Shown here piece by piece: positions 42,508 to 51,670 of a stretch of DNA of 64,000 bases (the stretch's first letter is position 1; the number at the start of each line of letters is the position of its first letter). Position numbers and translations under genes: made by a program. The stretch is from Syntrophomonas sp. DTU018 (lineage in GTDB: Bacteria; Bacillota; Syntrophomonadia; Syntrophomonadales; Syntrophomonadaceae). The notes under the pieces were generated by a model. It worked only from the letters and a program-made list of their open reading frames with translations, had not been told where the DNA came from and made no database searches. Location of the stretch: contig LFSR01000050.1 of assembly GCA_001513155.1 (NCBI GenBank), positions 29,659 to 93,658 on the forward strand, written 5' to 3'.

Positions 42508-43155
42508 ATGGGAACAGCCTTGTTAGCCTTTAAAGATTTGACTAGACCCCTGGATGACGAGGGACGCAGACTGGTGGTCAGCGGGAAGATAGAGCCCGGT
42601 GAGGTCCTTTTTGTGCGAGGACCCTCCGGAGCGGGAAAATCCACCTTATTGAAAATTCTGGGACGCATCTTGACCGCCTCAGGAGGTGAAGCCTGGCTGC
42701 GGGGCTGTTCATGGAAGGACATTCCTGCTCCCCAGTGGCGCCTGAAGGTACAGTACGTCTCCCAAAAGCCGGTAGTCTTTGACGGAACGGTTGAAGACAA
42801 TCTGCTTATGCCTTTCAGGTTTAGGCTGCTCAAACACAAGCCCAGTCCTCCCCGAGAGCAGATAAAGGAATACCTGGAAGAGCTGCAGCTGCCTGCCACG
42901 CTGCTGGATCAGCCGGCCAAAACCCTATCCGGCGGTGAAACAGCCCGGATGGCTTTAATTCGTTCTCTTCTTCTGGAACCGGAAGTGCTGCTTTTAGATG
43001 AGCCCACCGCTTCTTTAGATGAAAACAACCGCCAGCATTTGAACACTTTGCTACAGTATTGGGTGGTCGAAAAACCTCGAGGTATAGTGATGGTTTCCCA
43101 TAATGAACAGGATCTGCAGGCTTTTCCCAAGCGTAACAGCTTATTTATTGGCTGA
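42508..43155 (+). CDS. fetA: Iron-export-type ABC transporter ATP-binding protein
   Basis: A 215-residue ABC ATPase with Walker A GPSGAGKST, Q-loop VSQKPVVF, signature LSGGETARM and Walker B LLLDEPTASLD. It pairs with the downstream FetB/UPF0014 permease, like FetAB (YbbL/YbbM) of enterobacteria, linked to iron export and oxidative stress resistance. The start is ATG 42508 after GGAGG; an earlier in-frame ATG at 42469 lacks a ribosome binding site. Only 18 bases separate it from the permease gene. Confidence 0.85.
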   Translation: MGTALLAFKDLTRPLDDEGRRLVVSGKIEPGEVLFVRGPSGAGKSTLLKILGRILTASGGEAWLRGCSWKDIPAPQWRLKVQYVSQKPVVFDGTVEDNLLMPFRFRLLKHKPSPPREQIKEYLEELQLPATLLDQPAKTLSGGETARMALIRSLLLEPEVLLLDEPTASLDENNRQHLNTLLQYWVVEKPRGIVMVSHNEQDLQAFPKRNSLFIG

Positions 43156-43173
43156 TGGTTAGGGGGTAATAAG

Positions 43174-43965
43174 GTGGATGGTTATATACCCATATCTAAT
43201 GGCCAGCTCTTGCTGACTGTAATTCTGGTTTTCATAACCGGATTAATATCTGCGCTGCTTAAACTAGGCCTGCTTAGACCTCTGCTGTGGGGGACAGTGC
43301 GAGCCTTTATACAGTTAACTTTGATCGGGTATGTATTGAAATATGTATTTCAGTGGAACACGCTGTGGGTTATTGTGCCTTTGCTTTTACTGATGAGTTT
43401 TATAGCTGCCCGGGAAGCTACCCGGCGTATCACTCGTATTCCTTATAATCCTGGCTTAAACACTTTTTTATCCCTGACTGCCAGCACCTTTGTAGTTGGA
43501 ATTATCGTGGTGGTATTAATTATCGGACCTGAACCCTGGTACTCAGCCCAGGTAATGATACCTATATTTGGTATGTTGTTCGGCAACTCCATGAATGCTG
43601 TTGCCCTGTCTTTGGATCGAATGTACAGCGAGATACATGCTAATATCGAGGAAGTGGAACAGTTGCTGTCCCTGGGGGCTACCCCCTGGGAAGCAGTGGT
43701 GGGCTATATACGAAAAGCGGTTAGTGCCGGTATGATGCCTACCATCAATTCTTTAATGGTGGTGGGCTTGGTCAGTCTGCCCGGCATGATGACCGGGCAG
43801 ATCCTGGCCGGTATGAATCCCCAGTCGGCGGTACGTTATCAGTTTGTAGTGCTGGTAATGGTTGCTTCCTGTGTTGCTATTGGCTGTTTAATGATAGTGC
43901 TGCTTTCTTATCGTAAAATGTTTGACCAGGATGGCAGTCTGGTGGATGACCTACGCCGCAATTAA
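43174..43965 (+). CDS. fetB: FetB-type ABC transporter permease (UPF0014)
   Basis: A 263-residue permease with about seven helices. Family markers are the early RPLLWGTVRAFIQLTLIGYVL and the later MFGNSMNAVALSLDR, LLSLGATPWEA and LVSLPGMMTGQILAG. It forms the membrane channel for the ATPase upstream. The start is GTG with AGGGGG. Iron export is known for the family; the substrate here is not proven. Confidence 0.88.
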   Translation: MDGYIPISNGQLLLTVILVFITGLISALLKLGLLRPLLWGTVRAFIQLTLIGYVLKYVFQWNTLWVIVPLLLLMSFIAAREATRRITRIPYNPGLNTFLSLTASTFVVGIIVVVLIIGPEPWYSAQVMIPIFGMLFGNSMNAVALSLDRMYSEIHANIEEVEQLLSLGATPWEAVVGYIRKAVSAGMMPTINSLMVVGLVSLPGMMTGQILAGMNPQSAVRYQFVVLVMVASCVAIGCLMIVLLSYRKMFDQDGSLVDDLRRN

Positions 43966-43970
43966 TATAT

Positions 43971-45482
43971 TTATTTAGCCACATTCATATCGGCTGCCTG
44001 ACGGCTGAGTTCAGCAGCCAGATCCTGTAAAGCCTTGATGTCGTCGACCATAGTTTGCATAGCCTTGCTTTGCTCGGCAGCAATGGCTGAGATTTCTTGG
44101 CTGCTGGCCGCCAGTTGCTGGGAACCGGTAGAAATGTGCTGTATCGACATGTCCACCTGTTCTCCTGAAGCAATCATTTCCTCAATCATGGTGGAAATCT
44201 CGTTAACTGAACCTTCGATGACTAATGCATGTTCTTCGATCTCATTAAACAGTTCTGAACTCTGCTCAACTGCTTCCGCCTGCTCCTGGAAGGCCTGGTT
44301 CAGTTCATGAATCTTGGAGACAGTTTCCTGGGTGTTTTCCAGTACATCGGAGATTATTTTGTATATAAGTCCAGCAGCTTCGGCAGCCTGATCTGCCAGT
44401 TTACGGACCTCCTCAGCTACTACCGCAAATCCCCGGCCTGCCTCCCCAGCCCGGGCTGCTTCGATAGCGGCATTCAAAGCCAGCAAACCGGTTTGGTCGG
44501 CAATCTGGGAAATAGTTGATACGATTTTGCTGATTTCCATAGACTGATCATTTAGATGCTCCACTACCTGAGTGGTGGCCTGATTAGTTTGGGAGGTTTT
44601 CTGTACAGCAGTAATCTGCAGATCCATTGAATTACGGCCGGCTTTTACAATTTCCGCGAAACGAGCGGCTAACTGGCTCATAGTGCTGATATTGCTGCCA
44701 ATGTTGTTCAGGGCTTCCATCATTTCATGTATGGTACGGGAAGTATTCTCGGTTTCTGTAGCATGGGTGCTGGCAGTTGCGGCAATCTCCTCAATACTGC
44801 TGTCAATTTGCCGGAATGATTCCTGGTTGGCCCGGGTAACTTCCAGGATACGAGAGGTTGTGTCAGAGAGGGCAGCAGCATTTTTCTCAATTATGGTAGC
44901 TTCATTCTGCAGTTTAGCTCCGGCTTCCTGGGCAGCTTTTTCTCTGGTTTCTGCTAATAGCATTAGCCGGTGGGTGGCAATGGAGCCTATCCCGGCAGCC
45001 ACTGCTGCGAAAATAAAGGTGAAATACCGAATGACCAGAGCATTAGTGGCTGGTTTCAGAAAAGGCATGAATTGCAGCAGAATCCAATCACTTACTATGC
45101 ACAAAGCACAAGTGAACAAGGTTAAGCGGATATCGAAATAGAGCAGTGACATAATAACGACTATGTACATCATGGATACGGTTTCGATTACCGGGGAAAT
45201 AACTCGGCAACTCATCACTAATATCATTAAAGCCATGACCATAATCCATTTCATCCAGACTTTTGACTCGAAAAAGCGCAGCAAAATAAAAACTATCCCA
45301 ATAATCACCGCACTGAATACTAACCAGCTGATAATGGTGAAAATGGTAAAATTATCACTGGTTTTACCTGCGATAAAGGTACCTGTGGTGCCGATAGCAA
45401 TAAGAATGACTACACCAATAATGACCTTTAAAGCGCGATAATGGTTCTCAATGGTGTTTTGCTGCATTAAATTATGGCTCAC
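43971..45482 (-). CDS. Methyl-accepting chemotaxis protein with multi-helix membrane sensor
   Basis: A 503-residue chemoreceptor. Six hydrophobic helices (about 20-180) replace the usual periplasmic domain, and no HAMP domain is evident. The cytoplasmic coiled coil follows, with the hairpin tip [35 protein letters not shown]. The start is GTG 45482, with AAGGGGG 8 bases upstream; the open frame extends 13 codons further without a site. The stop lies close to fetB's stop in convergent arrangement. Confidence 0.88.
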   Translation of the reverse strand: MSHNLMQQNTIENHYRALKVIIGVVILIAIGTTGTFIAGKTSDNFTIFTIISWLVFSAVIIGIVFILLRFFESKVWMKWIMVMALMILVMSCRVISPVIETVSMMYIVVIMSLLYFDIRLTLFTCALCIVSDWILLQFMPFLKPATNALVIRYFTFIFAAVAAGIGSIATHRLMLLAETREKAAQEAGAKLQNEATIIEKNAAALSDTTSRILEVTRANQESFRQIDSSIEEIAATASTHATETENTSRTIHEMMEALNNIGSNISTMSQLAARFAEIVKAGRNSMDLQITAVQKTSQTNQATTQVVEHLNDQSMEISKIVSTISQIADQTGLLALNAAIEAARAGEAGRGFAVVAEEVRKLADQAAEAAGLIYKIISDVLENTQETVSKIHELNQAFQEQAEAVEQSSELFNEIEEHALVIEGSVNEISTMIEEMIASGEQVDMSIQHISTGSQQLAASSQEISAIAAEQSKAMQTMVDDIKALQDLAAELSRQAADMNVAK

Positions 45483-45604
45483 CGTTATTCCCCCTTGATA
45501 TCCTTCATTATCCATAGCCAAAAATAATATTTTATATATTCATTATATCACGGGGGCTATCCTCTTTGTACGCATATATTTTAAGTTTGAATATTTCGAT
45601 GAGG

Positions 45605-45991
45605 AAAGGAACCGTTAGGCTCCTTCAGACTGCCGAAAAAGGCATTATAAAGAGATCGCCACGTCGCTTCGCTCCTCGCGATGACATAACCAAAAGCCCA
45701 TCATATGCGTCATTGCTGTGAAAATGACTGCGTTGTGTCATCGCGAGGAGCGAAGCGACGTGGCGATCTCAACCGGTAAGCCCGGCTGATTATGAATGAG
45801 ATTGCCACGCCCCGTCGGGGCTCGCAATGACAATTAAGAATTCCTTTCATAGCGATGACAGACTTAAGTTTTCGTTTATCGTGGCCTGTTCTACTGGTGA
45901 CAATTGCGAGGCGCGAAGTGCTGTGTCAATCTCGAACGTCCAACTATTAATAAGCTTTTTTGACACGCTGAAAGGAGCCGTTGGGCTCCTT
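45605..45991. mobile_element. Family A element copy 5 with flanking hairpin duplication
   Basis: The repeat proper is 45626-45970 (345 bases), with ends CAGACTGCCGAAAAAGG and CTTTTTTGACACGCTG. It contains a perfect 35-bp inverted repeat (45652-45686 with 45736-45770). Immediately outside lie two 21-bp direct copies of a terminator-like hairpin, 45605-45625 and 45971-45991, identical at 19 of 21 positions. It occupies the 530-base gap between the chemoreceptor and cotF genes. Confidence 0.75.
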
Positions 45992-46015
45992 TCAAGTCTA
46001 GATTGTAAATGTTAT

Positions 46016-46273
46016 TTAAGATTGTAAACTTGATTTGATTTGCTGGATATCCTGCTGGCTGGCAGGGGGTGCTGGCTTGTAGAAATTCTTTTGCTCAGCT
46101 AACTGGTAGAGCTGGTATTGGAATTGTTCATCAGAGTTGCGGATCTGCTGCAACGTCTGGCGCAGCTGTTGATTGGAAGTCTGGGCAATGGCGTTGGCAT
46201 ACCCAATCAGACTGCTGTTGGTCATGGCCAGAATGTCATTAACCATTTCTTTATCCTGCATATGCTGAGTCAT
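46016..46273 (-). CDS. CotF-family spore coat protein
   Basis: An 85-residue protein matching the CotF coat domain: KEMVNDILAMTNSSLIGYANAIAQTSNQQLRQTLQQIRNSDEQFQYQLYQLAEQKNFYKPA (quoted only as landmarks KEMVNDIL, NQQLRQTLQQ and QYQLYQLAEQ). It marks the organism as a spore former. Ribosome binding site AAGGAG. It is in a pair with the 60-residue gene 13 bases upstream, and is probably under late sporulation control. Confidence 0.88.
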   Translation of the reverse strand: MTQHMQDKEMVNDILAMTNSSLIGYANAIAQTSNQQLRQTLQQIRNSDEQFQYQLYQLAEQKNFYKPAPPASQQDIQQIKSSLQS

Positions 46274-46286
46274 ATTATCATCTCCT

Positions 46287-46469
46287 TTAACCTAAAAACG
46301 ACATTAGTTTCTGGCGAGTCTGACTGGCGGATTTGGCAGATTGCTGGAACATCTGCTTGATTTGGGGATCGCTGCACTGTTCAGCATAAAAATTGAGCTT
46401 TTTCTCGGCTGTTTCATGAGCACCGATCAAGTGTCTCAGGTTTTGCAGCTCCATCTGGTTTAAATTCAC
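46287..46469 (-). CDS. Small partner protein of the CotF pair
   Basis: A 60-residue helical protein (LQNLRHLIGAHETAEKKL, then FYAEQCSDPQIKQMFQQSAKSA). Its layout is that of a shortened CotF/ferritin-like helix pair and it directly precedes cotF, so it is probably co-expressed in the spore coat. The start is GTG, with AAGGAG about 12 bases upstream. Confidence 0.75.
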   Translation of the reverse strand: MNLNQMELQNLRHLIGAHETAEKKLNFYAEQCSDPQIKQMFQQSAKSASQTRQKLMSFLG

Positions 46470-46554
46470 TTGGCCAACACTCTCCTTCTGGTATTATTCA
46501 ACATTCTTAGATTGCATCAGAGTTAATGCTTCTATGCACAAATTTAACGATTCA

Positions 46555-46971
46555 TCAACGGTGCCGGCGGGATCGGGGGGAAAGGGAGGATTGTTTTGAC
46601 TTTTTAACCGATGGGCTGCTGTTTGATAATACACTGAGCTCTTCCGTTACAAAGCGATGGGCTGCTACCAGGTTGGCGTTGGCATCCTTGCCCCATACGG
46701 TTACAAATACATTGTCAGCTGGATTTAACCTGATTTGGACCTCAAACTGCAGTACGTTGGTAATGTCAAAAATCTCGAAGTCGCTGGACAGAGGAGGGAT
46801 TTCCCTGACAGCGGTGCTGACAACATTCTTGACCCCATCCAGGGAATACAGGGTTATCTCTGCCTGGACGGGCTGGGTTTCATTATTGTTCAGCACTTTG
46901 ACAAACAAATTAACCGAAGAATTGGCAGCGGCGTTTTCCACTGCTCCGGTGGTATATATGCGCGTCACCAT
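46555..46971 (-). CDS. Hypothetical beta-rich protein near the spore coat genes
   Basis: A 138-residue protein with an alternating strand pattern (SSVNLFVKVLNNNETQPVQ, then FEVQIRLNPADNVFVTVWG) ending in a basic, Ser-rich tail. I do not recognise a named family. The strand pattern is like that of some outer-spore-layer proteins, but that is only a guess based on position. Ribosome binding site AAGGTGG 4 bases before ATG. It is separated from the coat pair by 85 bases. Confidence 0.6.
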   Translation of the reverse strand: MVTRIYTTGAVENAAANSSVNLFVKVLNNNETQPVQAEITLYSLDGVKNVVSTAVREIPPLSSDFEIFDITNVLQFEVQIRLNPADNVFVTVWGKDANANLVAAHRFVTEELSVLSNSSPSVKKSKQSSLSPRSRRHR

Positions 46972-47029
46972 TGCTCCACCTTTCCCAGGTACGATTTACT
47001 CTTTTTTATGCAAAGGCAGTACACAAGGT

Positions 47030-47124
47030 GACGAAACATCCTGTTTCTCGCTTCCCTTCGCAGCTCTCAGTTTCGCCCTGTGCTGCAACGGCTTGTCCTA
47101 AGTCGCTCGCCGGACTAATACTCC
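47030..47124. mobile_element. Family B MITE-like element, partial copy
   Basis: About 95 bases related to the right half of the 26514-26722 element (CCTGTTTCTCGCTTCCCTTC, TCGCTCGCCGGACTAATACT), ending in the same inverted end. The left half is missing. Confidence 0.7.
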
Positions 47125-47193
47125 CAATATTACAGCGATGTTTTCATAGTTTTTATATATTGCAGCCACAATGAGCTCTAAAATCAGGGGCTA

Positions 47194-48000
47194 TTAATTA
47201 CCATGGGTGAGAACTGACATGATCAAGTTGTTTACGCTGAACTGGCCGTTAGTCACTTCAGCCATGCGGCTTTCCCCGCCGAAGAGTATCTGGCGGATAT
47301 CATCAAGGGAATGGCCGGAATCATGCAGTTCCAAAACCTGCTGGCTGACCGACTGCAGGTATGACAGGAGATTGGTTACTGCCTGGCGGCCCTTGGGGAT
47401 TATCTGTCCCATGGAGGTGAAAAGGGTGAATTCCTCGGGAGCGCAATTTAAAAGATACTGCAGAGACTTCATTATTTCATGGACATTTTCTTCCGGGCGC
47501 AGCACTTTGGGGCGCTCGGAAATAAACAGGTCACCGCTGAAGCACCACCCCTGCTCTTTTTCCAGCAGGGCTATATGGCCGGGACAATGACCGGGAGTAG
47601 GCAGTACTGCAAAAGTATAGCGGGGGGTTTTAATGACTGGGCCCAGTTCCTGGGCATCTACCGGCTGCGGGTATCCCCACACCAGTTCCTGGTAAGGATA
47701 AAGAGTGGGAACCTGGCGCATCAGGGGCAAGGAATCCCGGTGGGCATACATAGGTATCTGCCGCTGTTGATGCAGCATCCAGTTGCCGGCAATATGGTCT
47801 TCATGGTAGTGAGTATTTACTATCTGTTCCACATGATAATCAGATAAAAAATCCACCAACTCCTGGGCGGTATGCTGGCATCCGCTGTCAATGAGCAAAC
47901 CGTCTACCAGGTAAGCGGCTACCCAATAAAGCGGTTGTCCGTTAAAAACCCGGCTCATACGTATTTGCAGCACTTCTCCGTACTGTCGAGTCTCTATCAT
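47194..48000 (-). CDS. MBL-fold metallo-hydrolase (glyoxalase II-like)
   Basis: A 268-residue metallo-beta-lactamase-fold enzyme. Metal motifs are THYHEDHIAG, PTPGHCPGH and FSGDLF. There is no C-terminal glyoxalase II substrate domain, but a helical tail. It is distinct from the MBL protein at 26733. Ribosome binding site GGGGGG at 8 bases. Substrate unknown. Confidence 0.82.
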   Translation of the reverse strand: MIETRQYGEVLQIRMSRVFNGQPLYWVAAYLVDGLLIDSGCQHTAQELVDFLSDYHVEQIVNTHYHEDHIAGNWMLHQQRQIPMYAHRDSLPLMRQVPTLYPYQELVWGYPQPVDAQELGPVIKTPRYTFAVLPTPGHCPGHIALLEKEQGWCFSGDLFISERPKVLRPEENVHEIMKSLQYLLNCAPEEFTLFTSMGQIIPKGRQAVTNLLSYLQSVSQQVLELHDSGHSLDDIRQILFGGESRMAEVTNGQFSVNNLIMSVLTHGN

Positions 48001-48240
48001 AATGGTTTCCCCCCTTCATATAATCTATTACCCATCCCCCCAATTATTTCCTGCTTTATGGGGGGACTGTCTTCCGTATGGTGAGTTAGAAATATTTACC
48101 GAAAACCCCTATCCTCCTGCAGTTTCTCTGGCAGATATTAGCCTTGGAGTGTGACACCGTTTATTCGAACTGTCCATATACTACTACTAAAAAGCCTATC
48201 AAACAGGCTGTGCTCAAAGGTAAGAGGAGGGGATAACAAT

Positions 48241-49260
48241 ATGAAGCGAGTTAAGGTTTGGCTGGCATTGGCGTTAATATGCGGATTGCTGGCCACCTCC
48301 CTGGTTGGCTGCGGCAAATCAGAAGAAGGTGAACAGCCGCTGACCAAGGTACGTTACTGTGAAGTGGTGCGCTCTATTTTCTATGCACCTGTTTATGTAG
48401 CTATGAATGAAGGCTTCTTTACTGATGAGGGATTGGAAATTGAACTTACCACCGGACAGGGAGCTGACAAGGTAATGACTGCGCTGCTGTCCGGAGGGGC
48501 CGACATTGGTCTGGCCGGTCCTGAAGCTACGGTGTATGTGTTAAACCAAGGGCAGGAGGACTATGTAATAAACTTTGCCCAGCTTACGAAAAGGGACGGT
48601 TCCTTCCTGGTTGGCCGCAAACCGGAACCTGATTTTAAGTGGGAAAACCTGCGGGGAAAAACGGTTATCGGGGGCAGGCCCGGCGGAGTTCCTGAGATGG
48701 TTTTGGAACATGTTTTGAGAAAACATGGTCTTACCCCCGGTAAAGATGTTGAGATCATTACCAATTTGCAGTTTACAGCTACTACCGGAGCCTTTATCGG
48801 CGGTACCGGTGATTATGTAGCCAATTTTGAACCCAATGCCAGCCAGTTGGAAAAAGAAGGTTATGGCTATGTGGTAGCTTCCCTGGGTATAGCCGGCGGG
48901 GAATTACCCTACACGGTGTTTGGAGCACGCAAAAGCTATATAGCGGAAAACCCAGAGGTGATTCAGCGCTTTACCAACGCCGTCTACCGGGGACAGTTAT
49001 GGGTGGAGAATCATAGTTCCGAGGACATAGCCCGGTCCATACAATCATTTTTCCCGGACACAGATTTAGAACTGATAACCATGGTGATAGAGCGTTACAA
49101 AGCTCAGGATACCTGGGCTAAAGATCCCATTATGAAAGCCGAGTCCCTGGACAGACTTCAGGAGATAATCATTGAAGCGGGAGAACTCAGTGAACCGGTG
49201 GATTCAAATCTGCTGATTACCCATGAATTTGCCCTGCAGGCTATGGAAGAGGTGCAATAA
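48241..49260 (+). CDS. NMT1/SsuA-type ABC transporter substrate-binding lipoprotein
   Basis: A 339-residue lipoprotein. The signal peptide ends in the lipobox SLVGC (Cys24). The mature part matches NMT1/THI5-like binding proteins: RSIFYAPVYVAMNEGFFTDEGLEIELTTGQGADKV (shown as landmarks APVYVAMNEGFF and IELTTGQGADKV), ALLSGGADIGLAGPEA and FEPNASQLEKEG. Such proteins bind nitrate, sulfonates or thiamine precursors. The ATPase and permease genes follow only after a 600-base stretch filled by family B and A repeats. Confidence 0.88.
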   Translation: MKRVKVWLALALICGLLATSLVGCGKSEEGEQPLTKVRYCEVVRSIFYAPVYVAMNEGFFTDEGLEIELTTGQGADKVMTALLSGGADIGLAGPEATVYVLNQGQEDYVINFAQLTKRDGSFLVGRKPEPDFKWENLRGKTVIGGRPGGVPEMVLEHVLRKHGLTPGKDVEIITNLQFTATTGAFIGGTGDYVANFEPNASQLEKEGYGYVVASLGIAGGELPYTVFGARKSYIAENPEVIQRFTNAVYRGQLWVENHSSEDIARSIQSFFPDTDLELITMVIERYKAQDTWAKDPIMKAESLDRLQEIIIEAGELSEPVDSNLLITHEFALQAMEEVQ

Positions 49261-49313
49261 CCCGGCAATCGTTAACTGTGGTGCAGGCTGCTATGACAAC
49301 TTCGCTGGTTTAA

Positions 49314-49532
49314 GCAGGAGAATTAGCCGGGCGAGTGACCTACGACGAGCCGTGGCAACCCACGGCGCAACTGAGGGCTGCGAAGGGGAGCGAGAAACAG
49401 GATGTTTAGAGCAGCGAGTACTGAGTGCATGGATACCGAATTACCCGAATTACGAGCGGTCCCCTTCGCACTTAAAGTTTGCCGATGTGTTGCAGGCGAG
49501 GAGTACCGGAACGAGCCGGCTAATACTCCTGC
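49314..49532. mobile_element. Family B MITE-like element, full copy 2
   Basis: A 219-base unit in opposite orientation to copy 1, bounded by GCAGGAGAATTAGCCGGG and the complement of the same end (GGCTAATACTCCTGC at 49518-49532). It lies inside the gap between the binding-protein and ATPase genes of one ABC transporter. Confidence 0.78.
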
Positions 49533-49564
49533 CTTCCGACATACGTTCCTGTTAATGATCAACA

Positions 49565-49781
49565 TGAGATTGCCACGAGATTCGCACTCGCAATTGTCAC
49601 CAGAAGAACAGGCCACGATGAATGAGAAGACACCTTTTGTGTCATTGCGAGCGCAGCGAAGCAATCTCAAAAGAGGTTCGCAGGCTGTGGAAAAGAGATC
49701 ACCACGTCGCTTCGCTCCTCGTGATGACACAAAAGGAAGCCATTTTTGCAGCAATGACATTTGAGCAGACCGCGATGACAC
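49565..49781. repeat. Family A dispersed palindromic repeat, copy 6
   Basis: About 217 bases with GAGATTGCCACGAGA, TTGTGTCATTGCGAGCG, AGCGAAGCAATCTCA and CACCACGTCGCTTCGCTCCT. It directly follows the family B copy, so the 600 gene-free bases before the ABC ATPase gene are almost entirely repeats. Confidence 0.78.
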
Positions 49782-49863
49782 GGTGAGAACACTTTCAAAA
49801 CAATGATTAATGAAGGCAGCTCAGCTATGGCTTACCTGCCTTTTCAAATCCATGGAGGCAGCT

Positions 49864-50619
49864 ATGATGAGAGAATGTAAAGTCTGCTTACAGGACGTCG
49901 CTATGACCTTTCAGACCCTCGAAGGAGAAACAGAAGCTTTACGGAGCATTACCCTGGATGTTTATGAGGGTGAATTTGTCAGCATAGTGGGACCCAGTGG
50001 CTGCGGCAAGTCAACCATATTAAATATCTTGGCGGGTCTCCTGGAACCAACCCGCGGTTCAGTAAAGGTTCAAGGCAAAGTAGGTTACATGTTTCAGAAG
50101 GACCATCTCTTTGAATGGCGCAACGTCCTGCGTAATTGCCTGATCGGACCGGAAATCCAAAAGCAGGATTTAAAATCAGCACGGGCTTATGTAGAACAGC
50201 TCTTGCGTAAATACGGCCTGGGTGACTTTTTGTATCATTACCCCCGGCAGCTTTCCGGCGGTATGCGCCAGCGGGTGGCCTTAATTCGTACTCTGGCTAT
50301 ATGTCCTGATATTCTGCTGCTGGATGAACCCTTTTCCGCCCTGGATTACCAGACCCGACTGACCGTGGTTGATGAAGTGTGGAAAATCCTGCGCCAGGAA
50401 AAAATGACCGCTATCCTGGTGACCCACGATATTGCCGAGGCAATTTCTCTGTCTGATCGGATCTACGTACTGTCCCGCCGCCCGGCGGTAGTAAAAAACA
50501 TCTATACCATTGAGCGGACTGTTCCGGGGCTAACTCCTTTGCAAAACCGCAAAGATGAACGTTTCCGCATTTATTTCGATCAGATCTGGAAGGAGCTGGA
50601 CATCCATGCCGAAATCTAA
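49864..50619 (+). CDS. SsuB/TauB-type ABC transporter ATP-binding protein
   Basis: A 251-residue ATPase with Walker A GPSGCGKST, Q-loop MFQKDHLFEW, signature LSGGMRQRVALIRTL and Walker B ILLLDEPFSALD, the profile of nitrate/sulfonate/bicarbonate importers. The start is ATG 49864 or 49867, after GGAGG; upstream in-frame ATGs lack a site. The permease start lies inside its 3' end. Confidence 0.9.
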   Translation: MMRECKVCLQDVAMTFQTLEGETEALRSITLDVYEGEFVSIVGPSGCGKSTILNILAGLLEPTRGSVKVQGKVGYMFQKDHLFEWRNVLRNCLIGPEIQKQDLKSARAYVEQLLRKYGLGDFLYHYPRQLSGGMRQRVALIRTLAICPDILLLDEPFSALDYQTRLTVVDEVWKILRQEKMTAILVTHDIAEAISLSDRIYVLSRRPAVVKNIYTIERTVPGLTPLQNRKDERFRIYFDQIWKELDIHAEI

Positions 50620-51415
50620 CCACCTATCCCCCCAACGCCGCCAGTACCTGCGAAAGCAAAAGATTCAGCGAATTAGTATATTCACTACGCAAATAGCTGT
50701 GCTGGCAGCGTTCTTTTGGCTGTGGGAAGTAGCTGCCGATCTGAAATGGATAGATTCTTTTGTAACCAGTCAGCCTTCGCGGATGTGGCAGACCATGCTC
50801 ACTATGCACAGTACCGGGGAATTGTATTTACATGTATGGACCACCGTCTGGGAGACTATTATAGGATTTACCTCCGGTACCATAGGTGGGCTGGTTATCG
50901 CCATAATTCTGTGGTGGTCCCCCTTTTTGGCCCGGGTAGCCGACCCTTATCTGGTAGTGCTGAATGCCCTGCCCAAAGTGGCTCTGGGACCGATACTTAT
51001 TGTCTGGCTGGGCAATGGCCAGCCGGCGATAATCGTTATGGCTCTTTTAATATCCATTATCGTTACTATCATAAGTATGCTGCAGGGATTTTTGTCCGTA
51101 GATGAGGACAAGATCAGATTAATGCAGGCTTTCGGAGCCGGGAAGGTGACTATTTTTGCCAAGGTTATACTGCCAGCCAGCCTGCCCAATATGATTTCCG
51201 CCTTGAAAGTAAACGTGGGCTTATCCTGGGTAGGAGTTATAATGGGAGAATTCCTGGTATCCAAGGCCGGTCTGGGTCACCTGATCATTTACGGCGGGCA
51301 GGTATTCCATCTGGATTTGGTAATGACCAGCGTAATTATCCTGGCCCTGTGTGCCGCAGTTATGTATGTGGCAGTAGCTTACCTGGAATCCAAGCTGCTG
51401 CGCTGGCAGTCCTGA
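50606..51415 (+). CDS. SsuC-type ABC transporter permease
   Basis: A 269-residue permease with about six helices and the BPD_transp_1 EAA loop read as FGAGKVTIFAKVILPASLPNM. It partners the ATPase, whose 3' end it overlaps by 14 bases, and the NMT1-type binding protein. The start is ATG 50606 with AAGGAG. Substrate not evident. Confidence 0.9.
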   Translation: MPKSNHLSPQRRQYLRKQKIQRISIFTTQIAVLAAFFWLWEVAADLKWIDSFVTSQPSRMWQTMLTMHSTGELYLHVWTTVWETIIGFTSGTIGGLVIAIILWWSPFLARVADPYLVVLNALPKVALGPILIVWLGNGQPAIIVMALLISIIVTIISMLQGFLSVDEDKIRLMQAFGAGKVTIFAKVILPASLPNMISALKVNVGLSWVGVIMGEFLVSKAGLGHLIIYGGQVFHLDLVMTSVIILALCAAVMYVAVAYLESKLLRWQS

Positions 51416-51440
51416 TTTTTCAATTGCAGCCGCGGCTAAA

Positions 51441-51523
51441 GCAGGGTTATTATCCGGGCGAGTGATGTACCCCGAGCCGTTGCCGCCCAGGGCAAAACTG
51501 GGAGCTGTGAACGCAGGCTGTTT
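51441..51523. mobile_element. Family B MITE-like element, partial copy
   Basis: About 80 bases begin with GCAGGGTTATTATCCGGGCG, the altered left end of family B, and continue with GAGTGATGTACCCCGAGCCG, matching the start of copy 2. The right part is lost. Confidence 0.6.
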
Positions 51524-51540
51524 TCACATCAACAATTCTG

Positions 51541-51606
51541 CAGGATGGTCCAGAAGCTCTCTGCTCCAGTTTTTTGGAGTAAAGCTAAAGGACCATCCTG
51601 ATTTTT
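51541..51606 (+). terminator. Long branched hairpin with T run
   Basis: An 11-bp stem (CAGGATGGTCC with GGACCATCCTG) encloses 38 bases that hold a second stem CTCCA/TGGAG, and is followed by ATTTTT. It is probably the terminator of the ABC genes. The enclosed stem is unusual for a simple terminator, and a leader function for the adenine deaminase gene was considered. Confidence 0.65.
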
Positions 51607-51670
51607 GAAGAATTAATGCCTTGACCTTACCTTATACTAAGGTTGAAAAAACTAGCAGAGGATGATCAAC

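Noticed and set aside
46526..47101. + strand ORF across the beta-rich hypothetical gene
   Set aside because: Antisense to a gene with a good ribosome binding site, and it runs into a family B fragment.
51541..51670. Purine riboswitch before adenine deaminase
   Set aside because: The conserved loop and junction bases of the purine riboswitch are absent; the structure fits a terminator better.
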